From the NCBI GenBank assembly GCA_947364395.1, contig CANASS010000001.1, positions 49,720 to 113,719 of the forward strand: a DNA stretch of 64,000 bases, read 5' to 3'. The notes beneath the pieces are model-generated. The model ran no database searches. It worked only from the letters and a program-made list of their open reading frames with translations, and was not told the origin of the DNA. The stretch is from an uncultured bacterium. GTDB lineage: Bacteria; Bacillota; Clostridia; Oscillospirales; Oscillospiraceae. Shown piece after piece: positions 34,097-42,632 of the stretch. Position numbers and translations under genes: made by a program. Every line of letters begins with the position of its first letter. Position 1 is the stretch's first letter.

Positions 34097-35626
34097 TCAC
34101 ACCTCCTTGGCGATCTTGGTGGCCAGCGTGTCGGCGTAGGTATAGTTGGGCCCAAAGCCGCAGGCGTTGACCCAGCCGCTGGCAAACTCCAGATTGGGGA
34201 TCTTGCTCTCGGCTGGGAAGAAAAACACCGACTGCATCAAGTCCTGCTCATAGCCGTAGATGGCGCCGCCGGGGTGGCCCAGATACCGCATATGGGTCAG
34301 CGGCGTGGCAATCTCCATCTCCTCAATGTGCTCCGTGATGCCAGGGTACATCTTTTCCAGCCGGGCCACGATCCGTTTCCCCGCCTCGTACTTCATCTCG
34401 TAATACTGGTCCGGGGGCAGCTTTTCCCACTCGCCGCTGTACTTCAGCGTACCCGCAGTGATGATGCTGGTGCCGGGCGGGGACACGCAGGGGTCGTCCA
34501 CCGTATAGCAGGTGGCCACCAGGGGGTCGTTCTCCGGCAGCAGCTTATAGGCGTCCTGGAAGTCCCGGTTGGCGTCCAGACTCTCATAGTTCAGGGTGAA
34601 GGAGGTGGTAAACCCAATCTCCTCCGGCGGGCAGTCCAGGCCGATGAAGCAGGTCAAGGCGGATATACCCACCGTGTAGGGTTTCAGATACTCCCGGGCG
34701 GCCTCCGGCACCTCCTCCGAGGCCAGCAGGCTCCCGTAGGTGGCCAGCGGGGAGATGTTGGAGATGATGCGTTTGGCCCGGTACTCCTCCCCGTACTCGT
34801 CCACCACACCCACGGCCTTTCCGTTATCCAGGATGATCCGCTGGACGCCGCAGTTCAGCCTGACCACGCCGCCCATCCGCGTCACCGCCTCCATAATGGC
34901 CTGATTCATCATCATGGAAGTGCCCCGCAGGTAGTAGGGTTTGGTCTCCAGATAGAAAGTGGTGCACTTGGCCAGAATGGCGAAGGGGAACCGGGTGGGA
35001 GGCATGCCCATAAAGCACCAGTAGGCGCTCAGCGCCAGCTGAAGCTTGGGGTCGGTGAAGAACTCGTCCAGCACCTCCTGGGTGCTCTTCATGGCGTACT
35101 TGGCCAGCAGGGGGTACAGCCTGGGGAAGCCCGCCTTCATGACGGCTTTTTTCAACGCTCCTGGCTCGCCGGTGCTGGCGGCGCTCTTGGCCGCAAAGGC
35201 GGCGGCCTGATCACAGAAGCCGTAGACCACCTCAAAATACCTGCCGATGGCCTCCGCCTGGTGGGGGAATTCTCTGCACAGGTGGGCTTCGCAGCTTTTT
35301 CGGTCGGCAGGCAGGCTGATGCCGGTGCCATCGGGGAAATTCACCCGGAACAGCTCCTTGATCCGAATCCACTCGATCTCGTCATAAATGCAGTAGCGCT
35401 TAAACTGCTCCATGAGGGGACCCGGATTTTCCTCCGTGCCCATGTGGGAGAGCTGGTGCAGGGCGATCTCAAACTCAAACCTGCCCCTGCGGAAGCTGGT
35501 GCCGCAGCCGCCGGGGATGTTGTGCCGCTCGAAGAGGATCACCCGCTTCCCTTTTTCCGCCAGGGTGGCGGCGGAGGCCAGTCCGCCGTTTCCAGCGCCG
35601 ATCACAATCACGTCATAGTCTCTCAT
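34097..35626 (-). CDS. Phytoene desaturase / retinol-saturase-like FAD oxidoreductase
   Basis: 509 residues. The N-terminal dinucleotide fold is DYDVIVIGAGNGGLASAATL, followed by LFERHNIPGGCGTSFRRG, which is typical of CrtI, CrtISO and RetSat-like flavoproteins. The C-terminal PGGAIYGYEQ segment also fits. The family desaturates, isomerises or saturates conjugated polyenes. No carotenoid synthase or prenyl-chain gene is beside it, so endogenous carotenoid synthesis is unlikely from this locus. AAGGAGTGACAT precedes ATG. Confidence 0.82.
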   Translation of the reverse strand: MRDYDVIVIGAGNGGLASAATLAEKGKRVILFERHNIPGGCGTSFRRGRFEFEIALHQLSHMGTEENPGPLMEQFKRYCIYDEIEWIRIKELFRVNFPDGTGISLPADRKSCEAHLCREFPHQAEAIGRYFEVVYGFCDQAAAFAAKSAASTGEPGALKKAVMKAGFPRLYPLLAKYAMKSTQEVLDEFFTDPKLQLALSAYWCFMGMPPTRFPFAILAKCTTFYLETKPYYLRGTSMMMNQAIMEAVTRMGGVVRLNCGVQRIILDNGKAVGVVDEYGEEYRAKRIISNISPLATYGSLLASEEVPEAAREYLKPYTVGISALTCFIGLDCPPEEIGFTTSFTLNYESLDANRDFQDAYKLLPENDPLVATCYTVDDPCVSPPGTSIITAGTLKYSGEWEKLPPDQYYEMKYEAGKRIVARLEKMYPGITEHIEEMEIATPLTHMRYLGHPGGAIYGYEQDLMQSVFFFPAESKIPNLEFASGWVNACGFGPNYTYADTLATKIAKEV

Positions 35627-35636
35627 ATGTCACTCC

Positions 35637-36497
35637 TTATTTTCCAGGGGCGGCCAAGGGGGCGAATTCAAAGGTGATCCCGCCGTTCTGCATCATCAGC
35701 ACGATGCAGGCGGCAATCAGCGCCACATTGACGACCATGCAGACGATTTGAACGTTTCTCCCCTTGGTCCAGGTCACGAACCTGTCAAATTTTTCGTGGT
35801 AGAACTCCTGCTCAAACCAGTCCTTCGCGCCGATCTGAAGCCAGCCGCCGATGGACAGGGAGTTCGCCCGCAGCAGCAGCCACATGCCGATGCCGCCGTA
35901 AGCGCCCAGGCCCAGGGTGCACAGGGAACCGATCAGGGGTGCGCCCAGGAATCCCACGTGCATCAGCGCCACAGAGGAGGAGAACTCATTGGTCACAAAA
36001 ATCCAGTTCCACAGGGTGTAGGCTAAGGCGTACATGATGGTGATGGCGGGCAGCGCACCTCGAGCCAGATAGTAATCCCCGAAGGGAGCGTCAAACTGCC
36101 ACAGGCCCCGCAGGGTGATTACCCCCAGCGCCAACGCGAAGCCGGACACCGCGTTAAAATACTTTTTATAGCGCAAGAGGTCCGTAAAGGTGGCCTCCAG
36201 GATGTTCACGATCAGCATCAGCATGATGCAGTCCACATAGACCTGGGGATTGAACACCCGAAGGGCCGCCAGCACAATGAGGATGCGCATAGTCAGCAGC
36301 GTGGTGAGCTTCAGCCGCTCAAAAAAGACAGGTTTGCAGAAAATCAGCACCAGGATCGACGGGATCACAATCAGCGGAACGTTGCCTTGAACGGGATAGA
36401 AGGCGGCGAGGATGGCCATGCCGGTGATGGCCGCGGTGAACATGATCCACTTAAACAGCACCTCGACGCTGCTGTTTTTCAGCTGTTTGGTCTCCAT
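35637..36497 (-). CDS. Polytopic membrane protein, distant DUF5692-like
   Basis: 286 residues, about eight hydrophobic helices. I do not recognise the family directly, but VNILEATFTDLLRYK and ALAYTLWNWIFVTNE line up with LGINIVEAIYRDYE and IIAYDLWNVAYCYN in the DUF5692 protein at 31979-32908, in the same order. The two are probably diverged paralogues. ATG at 36497 has GGAGG seven bases upstream; ATGs at 36512 and 36533 are weaker. Confidence 0.65.
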   Translation of the reverse strand: METKQLKNSSVEVLFKWIMFTAAITGMAILAAFYPVQGNVPLIVIPSILVLIFCKPVFFERLKLTTLLTMRILIVLAALRVFNPQVYVDCIMLMLIVNILEATFTDLLRYKKYFNAVSGFALALGVITLRGLWQFDAPFGDYYLARGALPAITIMYALAYTLWNWIFVTNEFSSSVALMHVGFLGAPLIGSLCTLGLGAYGGIGMWLLLRANSLSIGGWLQIGAKDWFEQEFYHEKFDRFVTWTKGRNVQIVCMVVNVALIAACIVLMMQNGGITFEFAPLAAPGK

Positions 36498-36526
36498 AGT
36501 TTTTCCTCCCATAATTTTCCCCTTTC

Positions 36527-36868
36527 TCAACATCCGACAATTTCCTTAATCATCAGCTCCGTGCCGCCGCAGGCCGTCAGCTCCTCTCCCCCGCAGTCCA
36601 GGCATTTCAGATCCTCAGCCACCGCGTTGAACTGCCTGCCGCAGCGCTCGCATCTGGCGATGCCCGGAATGATCTCCAGCTCCAGTTCAGTGTCCTCCAT
36701 AAAGGTTTTGTACACCGCCGCTGGGTAGCAGGATTCCAGATAGGCGGGCACCACGCCGGACAGCTCCCCCACCTGCAAGACAATCTTCTCCACCCGCTCC
36801 AGCCGCTCCTCCTGGGCGATGCCCTCAATGGTCTTCACCATGGCGCTGAGCAGTCCCAGCTCGTGCAT
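36527..36868 (-). CDS. hypA: HypA/HybF-type nickel metallochaperone (orphan)
   Basis: 113 residues. Begins MHELGL, where the Met-His-Glu start is the nickel site of HypA, and has the zinc-ribbon pairs CERC and CLDC near residues 73-93. HypA normally delivers nickel to NiFe hydrogenase. No hydrogenase or other hyp gene is nearby. The start is ATG at 36868; GTG two codons earlier would add residues before the essential N-terminal MH. It starts 3 bases after the Fe-S flavoprotein gene ends. Confidence 0.82.
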   Translation of the reverse strand: MHELGLLSAMVKTIEGIAQEERLERVEKIVLQVGELSGVVPAYLESCYPAAVYKTFMEDTELELEIIPGIARCERCGRQFNAVAEDLKCLDCGGEELTACGGTELMIKEIVGC

Positions 36869-36870
36869 TG

Positions 36871-39537
36871 TCACCCTCCTTTCTTGATGGCAGCAGCGGC
36901 AATTTTTCCAGTGCGCTTCACTGCGTATTTGGCCACAGCAATGGGAAGCTTTTCAAACACAGGGGCAAATTCGTTGTACTTCCGCTTCAGGCTGATGGCG
37001 TCAAATTTACACTTGGTGGTGCACTGGCCGCAGCCCACGCACATGTACTCGTCCACCTGCACCGCGCCACAGCCCAGGCAGCGCTGCGTCTCCTTCTTCA
37101 GCTGTTCTTCTGTGAAGGTGAGCCGGGGATCGCCGAATGTGCCGCCCTTCCAGTCGGAATGTCCCGCTTTCTGCCGGGGCGTCCGGTCGAAGCTCTCCAG
37201 CACCACGTTGTCCTTGTCAAAGCTGTGGTACTGGCGGCGGTCCCGGCCATAGGTCAGGCTCTGGCCTGGCTGAACGAATCGGTGGATGGAGATGGCCGCT
37301 TCCTTGCCCGCCGCAATGGCGTCGATGGCGAACTTGGGGCCGGTGTACACGTCGCCCCCCGCGAAAATATCCGGCTCGGCGGTCTGATAGGTGAAAGAAT
37401 CGGCTTCCACCGTGCCGTTGGGCCGAGTGACCACGGCAGTGCCCTCCAACAGGCTCCCCCACTGGACGCTCTGACCCACGCTGAGCAGCACGTGGTCCGC
37501 CTCCACAGTGATGGTGTCGTTTTCGTCGAACTGGGGGGCGAAGCGGTGGTCCCCATCAAAGACCCGGACGCACTTTTTGAACACCACGCCCACAGCCTTG
37601 CCGTCCCTCACCAATATCTCTTTGGGGCCGTACCCGTTGTGAATGGCGATGTGCTCCTGCTCCGCCTCATGGATCTCCTCGGGCAGGGCAGGCATCTCCT
37701 CCCGCCCCTCCAGACAGTACATGTCCACCTGAGCGCTGTCCGTCCGAACGGCGGCCCTGGCCACGTCGATGGCCACGTTGCCCCCACCGATCACCACAGT
37801 CTTCCCCGCCATAGGCGGGACGGCGCCCAAATTGATGCCGCGCAGGAACTCCACGCCGGCGGTCACACCCTGGGCGTTCTCTCCCGGGACGTTCAGCTTT
37901 CGGCCGCCCTGGGCCCCGATGGCCAGGTAAAAGGCCTTGAAGCCCTGTTCCCGCAGCGCCTGGATAGTCACGTCCTTCCCCACCTCGACGCCGGTGCGGA
38001 ACTGGACCCCCAACTGGGAGAGCACCTGGATCTCCGCCTCCACCACGTCTTTCTCCAGCCGGAAAGCGGGAATCCCCATGGTCAGCATGCCGCCGGTCTT
38101 CGCCAACTTTTCAAACACCGTCACCCGGTAGCCGTCCAGCGCCAGGTAGTAGGCGCAGGACAGGCCCGCCGGACCGCCCCCAATCACCGCCACCATTTTC
38201 TGATAGTCGTGGCGTTTCTTTGGGATAAACCGGCTCTTTTCGTTCAGATCCTGGTCGGCGATAAACTTTTTGATCTCGTCGATGGCGATGGGCTCGTCCA
38301 CATCCCCCCGGGTACAGGCGGACTCACAGCTCCTGGGGCAGATCCGGCCGCACACCGCCGGGAAGGGATTCTCTTTTTTGATGAGCTCCAACGCCTCGGT
38401 ATATTTACCCTGGGCGGCCAGCTTGATATAGCCCTGCACCGCAATATGGGCGGGACAAGCGGTCTTGCAGGGGGCGGTGCCGCTCTCCGCCACATCCACC
38501 CGGTTTTCCCGGTAATCTACGTTCCAGTGCTTCTCCCCCCAGACGTGATCCCGGACCTTTCGGTAAGGCTTTTCCGGCACGGGCTCCTTGGCGCACAGCT
38601 TCTGGCCCAGCCGCAGGGCGTTGGTGGGGCAGTTTTCCACGCACTGACCGCAGGCCACGCACTTTTCCGTGTCCACCTGGGACACGTAGTTGGAGCGGAT
38701 GGCGTCCGGGGAGCGGAACATGGTGGCCACCCGCATGGCAAAGCAGGAGCAGGAGCAGCAGTTGCAGATGGCGGCGGACTCCCCCAACCCCTCGATGTTG
38801 GGGATCTGGTGCATCAGGCCGTTTTCCTCCGCCTTTCGCAGAATCTCTTCCGCCTCCTGGCGGGTGATCTGCCGGGCCCGGCCGGTGCGGATGTAATATT
38901 CGGCGCCGGTGCCCATCTGAATACACATCTCGTGCTCAAGGTGCCCGCAGCCCTGGCCCAGTACCCGCCGGGACTTCCGGCAGGAGCAGTCAGACACGGA
39001 AAAGGTGTCGTACTTGTCCAGATAGTAGGACAGCCGCTCATAGGGAACGCTCTGGGTGTCGGCGGAGATGGCGGTTTCAATGGGAATCACCCGCATCATG
39101 CCGGTGCCCATGGGCAGGTTGGGAGCAATGCTGGCAATCCGCAGACGGGTGTACTCCTCAAAGGCCCTGCCGATCTGAGGGTGGGCCTTCACCTGCTCGT
39201 CGTTGTTCACCATCATCTCCAGGATGCCCGGCGCGAAGATCTGGACCAGAAACACCTCCTGGCCCTCCTCGTTGTGGTACACCTTGCACACGCCGATCTG
39301 TGCCAGCTCCATCAGGATTTTCTGGGTCTCCTCCAGGGACTTGCCGCATTTTTCCGCCACATACCGCGCCGTCCGCTCCTTGCGCAGTCCCAGCTGCAAC
39401 GCCACATCCGCCTGCTCGTCGGAGACCACGCACTCCAGCGCATAGTATTCCGGGGCGTTCTCGTCGATGTGGTTCACCATGCCGGTGAGGCCGCCCACCA
39501 TTTTGGCGAGCTTCACGATCTTAGGTCTCAAAGCCAT
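36871..39537 (-). CDS. Multi-[4Fe-4S] GltD-like FAD/NAD(P) oxidoreductase
   Basis: 888 residues. N-terminal part (1-280) has a winged-helix-like region and Cys clusters SDCSCRKSRR, GCGH and CNCCSCSC. Then a ferredoxin motif CVACGQCVENCP, a GltD-type Fe-S domain (CKTACPAHIAV, CGRICPRSCESAC), FAD binding VAVIGGGPAGLSCAYY, NAD(P) binding VVIGGGNVAIDVA, and C-terminal CLGC and CVGCGQCTTKC motifs. This suggests an electron-branching soluble module. Substrate unknown; not glutamate synthase, since no large subunit is present. ATG at 39537. Confidence 0.82.
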   Translation of the reverse strand: MALRPKIVKLAKMVGGLTGMVNHIDENAPEYYALECVVSDEQADVALQLGLRKERTARYVAEKCGKSLEETQKILMELAQIGVCKVYHNEEGQEVFLVQIFAPGILEMMVNNDEQVKAHPQIGRAFEEYTRLRIASIAPNLPMGTGMMRVIPIETAISADTQSVPYERLSYYLDKYDTFSVSDCSCRKSRRVLGQGCGHLEHEMCIQMGTGAEYYIRTGRARQITRQEAEEILRKAEENGLMHQIPNIEGLGESAAICNCCSCSCFAMRVATMFRSPDAIRSNYVSQVDTEKCVACGQCVENCPTNALRLGQKLCAKEPVPEKPYRKVRDHVWGEKHWNVDYRENRVDVAESGTAPCKTACPAHIAVQGYIKLAAQGKYTEALELIKKENPFPAVCGRICPRSCESACTRGDVDEPIAIDEIKKFIADQDLNEKSRFIPKKRHDYQKMVAVIGGGPAGLSCAYYLALDGYRVTVFEKLAKTGGMLTMGIPAFRLEKDVVEAEIQVLSQLGVQFRTGVEVGKDVTIQALREQGFKAFYLAIGAQGGRKLNVPGENAQGVTAGVEFLRGINLGAVPPMAGKTVVIGGGNVAIDVARAAVRTDSAQVDMYCLEGREEMPALPEEIHEAEQEHIAIHNGYGPKEILVRDGKAVGVVFKKCVRVFDGDHRFAPQFDENDTITVEADHVLLSVGQSVQWGSLLEGTAVVTRPNGTVEADSFTYQTAEPDIFAGGDVYTGPKFAIDAIAAGKEAAISIHRFVQPGQSLTYGRDRRQYHSFDKDNVVLESFDRTPRQKAGHSDWKGGTFGDPRLTFTEEQLKKETQRCLGCGAVQVDEYMCVGCGQCTTKCKFDAISLKRKYNEFAPVFEKLPIAVAKYAVKRTGKIAAAAIKKGG

Positions 39538-39570
39538 CCCGCTCATCCTTTCTTCCGCCTGATTTTGAAA

Positions 39571-40224
39571 TTACTGTTTTCGGTAAACCCCCTCCATCAT
39601 CGCGCAAAACTGCTCCAGCCGGACCCTGGCACTCTCATCGCCGCCGGCGTCGTTCCGCCCGCCAATGGCCAGTTTCTGGATCAATCCAAGCAGGGCGTCG
39701 TAGGTGTTGTAGTAGAGGCTGGCCATATCAATGTCCCTGCGGACGCTGCCGTCCTCCAGCCCTCTGTGGATGGCGGCGGACAGCGGCCCCACGCAGGCCT
39801 CAAAGGCAGCCGGTGGCTTGTTCTCCACCAGCAGCGCCTTGCCGCACCTGTTCAAATAGGCCTCGGCCTCATGGACAAACACAAGCATCTGCCGGTGGGT
39901 GAAGTACAATTGCGCGTACCCCCGCAGAATCCGGCTGATCCGCTCCACTCCGCACATATCCTGGGTCAGGTCTTTCTGGGCCTGGGCGTCCACCTGCCCC
40001 ATGGCCTGGGACCAGAACAGCAGCGCCGTCTCCAGCACCAGATCCGCCTTGGTGGCAAAGTAGCGGTATACGCTGCGCTCCGTCAGTCCGGCCCGCCGGG
40101 CGATCTCCGACACCTTCGCCGCCTCAATCCCCTGCTCCACAAAGCATTGCAGGGCCTGAGCGATCACCCGTTCTTTGTTTGTCTCTCTTCTGGAGCGCTT
40201 TTGGGCGACTGAACGATCCGCCAT
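39571..40224 (-). CDS. TetR/AcrR family regulator
   Basis: 217 residues: helix-turn-helix at about 35-60 (VSEIARRAGLTERSVYRYFATKADL), then an all-helical ligand domain. ATG at 40224 with GGAGGTCATTAGC. A 23-bp palindrome lies just upstream across its promoter, so it probably represses itself and the six genes downstream, which follow after 33 bases. Confidence 0.9.
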   Translation of the reverse strand: MADRSVAQKRSRRETNKERVIAQALQCFVEQGIEAAKVSEIARRAGLTERSVYRYFATKADLVLETALLFWSQAMGQVDAQAQKDLTQDMCGVERISRILRGYAQLYFTHRQMLVFVHEAEAYLNRCGKALLVENKPPAAFEACVGPLSAAIHRGLEDGSVRRDIDMASLYYNTYDALLGLIQKLAIGGRNDAGGDESARVRLEQFCAMMEGVYRKQ

Positions 40225-40243
40225 GCTAATGACCTCCACGCAA

Positions 40244-40266
40244 AATTGTCAGTTGAACTGACAATT
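40244..40266 (-). promoter_or_regulatory. 23-bp palindromic operator of the TetR regulator
   Basis: Perfect inverted repeat, half-site AATTGTCAGTT, centred on base 40255. It begins inside the -10 box and covers the likely transcription start, an ideal repression position. Confidence 0.85.
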
Positions 40267-40291
40267 ATAGTATACAGTATTTATTTTCCAA
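40264..40291 (-). promoter_or_regulatory. Promoter of the TetR redox operon
   Basis: Consensus TATAAT (40264-40269) on the minus strand with TTGGAA (40286-40291) 16 bases upstream. The -10 is partly inside the palindrome. Between here and 40438 (about 150 bases) I see no gene. Confidence 0.7.
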
Positions 40292-40438
40292 ATACAACAC
40301 CTTTTACAAATTTCTGCGATTGTTACAGTAAAACTTACGCAATATTGTCTAATTCGACGGGGCAAGAACAGACCGCGCGCCGTTTTACGCAGCGCCGGAA
40401 CTCCAGCCCATGGGTTTCTAACATATCATCAAAATAGA

Positions 40439-40473
40439 AAAGACAGCCGTTTCCATATGAAACAGCTGTCTTT
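40439..40473 (-). terminator. Terminator of the sigma/anti-sigma operon
   Basis: Nine-bp stem (40439-40447 with 40465-40473) extended by five inner pairs after one mismatch, followed on the minus strand by TTTTCTATTTTG. Confidence 0.8.
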
Positions 40474-40522
40474 ACGGCTTCAAAGGTCAAATTCAAGCGG
40501 TAATGCGCTGGCTGGGCCGGTT

Positions 40523-42016
40523 TTACGTCAGCGTGTTCTCCACCAGCTCCCACACCTGCTGGGCGGTCATGCCGTCGCAGGAGTAGCTGACCACCACGCC
40601 GTTGGAATGTAGGACATTAAAGTGGAAGCTTATCCCTCCGGTGTCGTGGGGAACCTCCCGGGCCATTACTGCGTCCAGGGTCAGGTCCTCCGCCCGGAAA
40701 GTGACGCTGTAAAAGCCGCTCTGATATTCAGCCGGAACGCTGTCGCACCAGGGACTCTCATAGAGGCGGGTATCATAGCTCTCGGGTACGTTGATATCCA
40801 CCGTCTCACGGCTGACGCCACCCCCCTCGGGAAAGCTCACGTCAATTTCCACTGTGTCGTATTCCCGGCTCCAGCGGACAAACAGCATATTTTGGACTCC
40901 CTCCTGATAGCTGAGGCGGCCAAAGAATTCCTTGTTCCCGGTGTAATCGCCGTAGCCCTCCGGCTCCGATACAGGCAGGTAGGGGGCAAACTCGGACTCC
41001 AGCCGGGCCTGCTCCAGGGTGTCAAAGGTGACATCGCGCCATGCGGGAATGTGACCAGCAGTCATCAGGTGATCCAAATGCAAGCCGCCGGTCAGAGCCT
41101 GACGGACAAAGAGGGCGTTAAAGGTACAGCTCCCGCCCAGATTCATATCTGAACCGCCGCCATATTCCGCTTCCATGGAGCTGTTCTGATTTTTAAAGCG
41201 GACGCCGATGTGGTTTTCCATCATAAATTCGCTGCCGCAGATATAGTCGGTCAAGCCATCGCCGTCCCGGTCGTAGACCTTGCTCCAGCCGGTGATCTCC
41301 ACGCCGTTAAACTGGCTGATTTCGTCCCCGCGGTCTGGTTCTGCCAGACAGGTAAAAGGGAGCGCACCTAAGCGCAGCTCCAGAGAGAAGCTGGCGCGGT
41401 CCTTCTCACCCCAGATAGACAGTTCAGTGAACTGGCCTTGGCCGTCATACCAAGCGATGCCGTGGACGGTATAGCCGTCCCAGAAAAGGGTCCAGGGCAG
41501 GTCACCCTGTTCTATTTTGGGGTGCTCCGCCTCCGGCTTACCCTCGGGCCCCCAGAAAATGTCCTGGATATCCTCTTTAGTCAACTCCACCGTAAAGGCG
41601 CCGGGGGCAAAGGCCCGGGAGGCCGCCAGTTCAGGGATGTTGTCCACATCCTGATAAACAATCGCAGGCACCATAGGAAACGTCAGCTTATCGCTCTCAG
41701 CCCAACTGCGCACCACAAAGCCATCGGAAGGCTCCACCGGCTGGGCTTCATCAGGCTGAAGCCCAGCCATCCCCTCGGTCTGGACGGGCGTGGACGTGGC
41801 TGCGTCTGCCACAGGGTCAGTCTCCGGCCCCGGCGCGGAGCCGGGAGCCAGCCTCCACGCCCCAATGCCCGCGATCAGAACGGCACAGGCCGCCAGCGCC
41901 CCATATTTCGCCCAAGGGCGGCGGACCGCCTTGGATGGAACATCCAGGCTTATCAGCCTATCATGGGCTGCGGCGGACATTTCCTGCCGCTCCATGTAAG
42001 AACGGTAATTTTTCAT
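40523..42016 (-). CDS. Anti-sigma factor-like membrane protein with large extracellular domain
   Basis: 497 residues: N-terminal cytoplasmic segment (1-35) with no HxxxCxxC zinc motif, one membrane helix (about 37-57, YGALAACAVLIAGIGAW), a Pro/Thr linker, then a long extracellular region of unknown fold that includes a Ca-binding-like DRDGDGLTDY. It is coupled to the sigma gene by ATGA, the usual sigma/anti-sigma layout. It probably holds the sigma factor inactive until proteolysis; RseP (22303-23400) is a candidate protease. Confidence 0.72.
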   Translation of the reverse strand: MKNYRSYMERQEMSAAAHDRLISLDVPSKAVRRPWAKYGALAACAVLIAGIGAWRLAPGSAPGPETDPVADAATSTPVQTEGMAGLQPDEAQPVEPSDGFVVRSWAESDKLTFPMVPAIVYQDVDNIPELAASRAFAPGAFTVELTKEDIQDIFWGPEGKPEAEHPKIEQGDLPWTLFWDGYTVHGIAWYDGQGQFTELSIWGEKDRASFSLELRLGALPFTCLAEPDRGDEISQFNGVEITGWSKVYDRDGDGLTDYICGSEFMMENHIGVRFKNQNSSMEAEYGGGSDMNLGGSCTFNALFVRQALTGGLHLDHLMTAGHIPAWRDVTFDTLEQARLESEFAPYLPVSEPEGYGDYTGNKEFFGRLSYQEGVQNMLFVRWSREYDTVEIDVSFPEGGGVSRETVDINVPESYDTRLYESPWCDSVPAEYQSGFYSVTFRAEDLTLDAVMAREVPHDTGGISFHFNVLHSNGVVVSYSCDGMTAQQVWELVENTLT

Positions 42017-42498
42017 GATAATCCTCCTTGCAATTCTTGCTCCAGCAGCTTCCGCAGCTTCTCCCTGGCGCGGGAGAGTCGGGAGCGCACCGATCCCGGC
42101 CTCTGGCCCAGCATTTGGGCAATCTCATCGGTGGACCAGCCCTCATAATAGTGCAGGTGAATCACCGCCCGGTCCTCCGGCGGAAGGGAGAACAGCTCCT
42201 CCAATTCCTCCCGCTCTTCTGGGCCAGGTGTAGCCAGCGTGTCCGGCAGCGGGCCCACCCTCCGCCAGGCCAGGCGCAGGCGGCTTTTACAGCCGTTCAC
42301 CAGCACCCGCGTCAGCCATGCGCCGGGATTTTCCAAGTTTTCGGGCCTGCGCTCCAGGAAACGGACAAACGCGTCTTGGACAGCGTCCTCCGCCTCCTGA
42401 GGGTCCCCTAAAATAGCCAAAGCCGCCCGGTACAAGCGGTTCTCATTCTGCGTGACAAGCGTTTCCCAATCCACCGGCCGGTTGGATTTCTGGGACAT
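42013..42498 (-). CDS. ECF-type sigma-70 family sigma factor
   Basis: 161 residues: region 2 (LYRAALAILGDPQEAEDAVQDAF) and region 4 helix-turn-helix (YYEGWSTDEIAQMLGQ, GSVRSRLSRAREKLRK), with no region 1 or 3. ATG at 42498. A site of ECF type (TGCAAC-N17-CGTC) lies 27 bases upstream, suggesting autoregulation. The stimulus is unknown. Confidence 0.9.
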   Translation of the reverse strand: MSQKSNRPVDWETLVTQNENRLYRAALAILGDPQEAEDAVQDAFVRFLERRPENLENPGAWLTRVLVNGCKSRLRLAWRRVGPLPDTLATPGPEEREELEELFSLPPEDRAVIHLHYYEGWSTDEIAQMLGQRPGSVRSRLSRAREKLRKLLEQELQGGLS

Positions 42499-42524
42499 AC
42501 GGACCACCCCCCTTCACCTATACT

Positions 42525-42551
42525 GACGCATCAGCGGGGCAGATTGTTGCA
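42525..42551 (-). promoter_or_regulatory. Candidate ECF-sigma autoregulatory promoter
   Basis: Minus strand TGCAAC (42546-42551), 17 bases, CGTC (42525-42528). This matches the AAC...CGTC style used by Bacillus ECF sigma factors and lies just upstream of the sigma gene. Confidence 0.55.
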
Positions 42552-42595
42552 TGGAGATGAAAATTTATGAAAATTGATTTATTCAAAAAAGCAAA

Positions 42596-42632
42596 GGGAA
42601 GCGGCCGTTTCTCATCGAAATGGCCGCTTCCC
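42596..42632 (-). terminator. Terminator downstream of the GT2 gene
   Basis: Fifteen-bp stem (42596-42610 with 42618-42632, one G-T) then CTTTGCTTTTTT on the minus strand. The 156 bases between it and the GT2 stop show nothing else recognisable. Confidence 0.85.

Noticed and set aside
34097..35626. Carotenoid biosynthesis cluster
   Set aside because: Only a CrtI-like protein is present; no phytoene synthase or prenyl synthase is nearby, and electron-transfer partners of this type are not needed for CrtI.
36871..39537. Glutamate synthase small subunit
   Set aside because: The central part is GltD-like, but long N-terminal Cys-rich and C-terminal ferredoxin regions and the absence of gltA/B argue against it.
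36868..40212. Long plus-strand reading frame of over 1100 codons
   Set aside because: It is antisense to the Fe-S flavoprotein, which has clear FAD, NAD(P) and cluster motifs; GC-rich codon bias opens the opposite frame. The translation is low-complexity His/Gly/Leu without domains.
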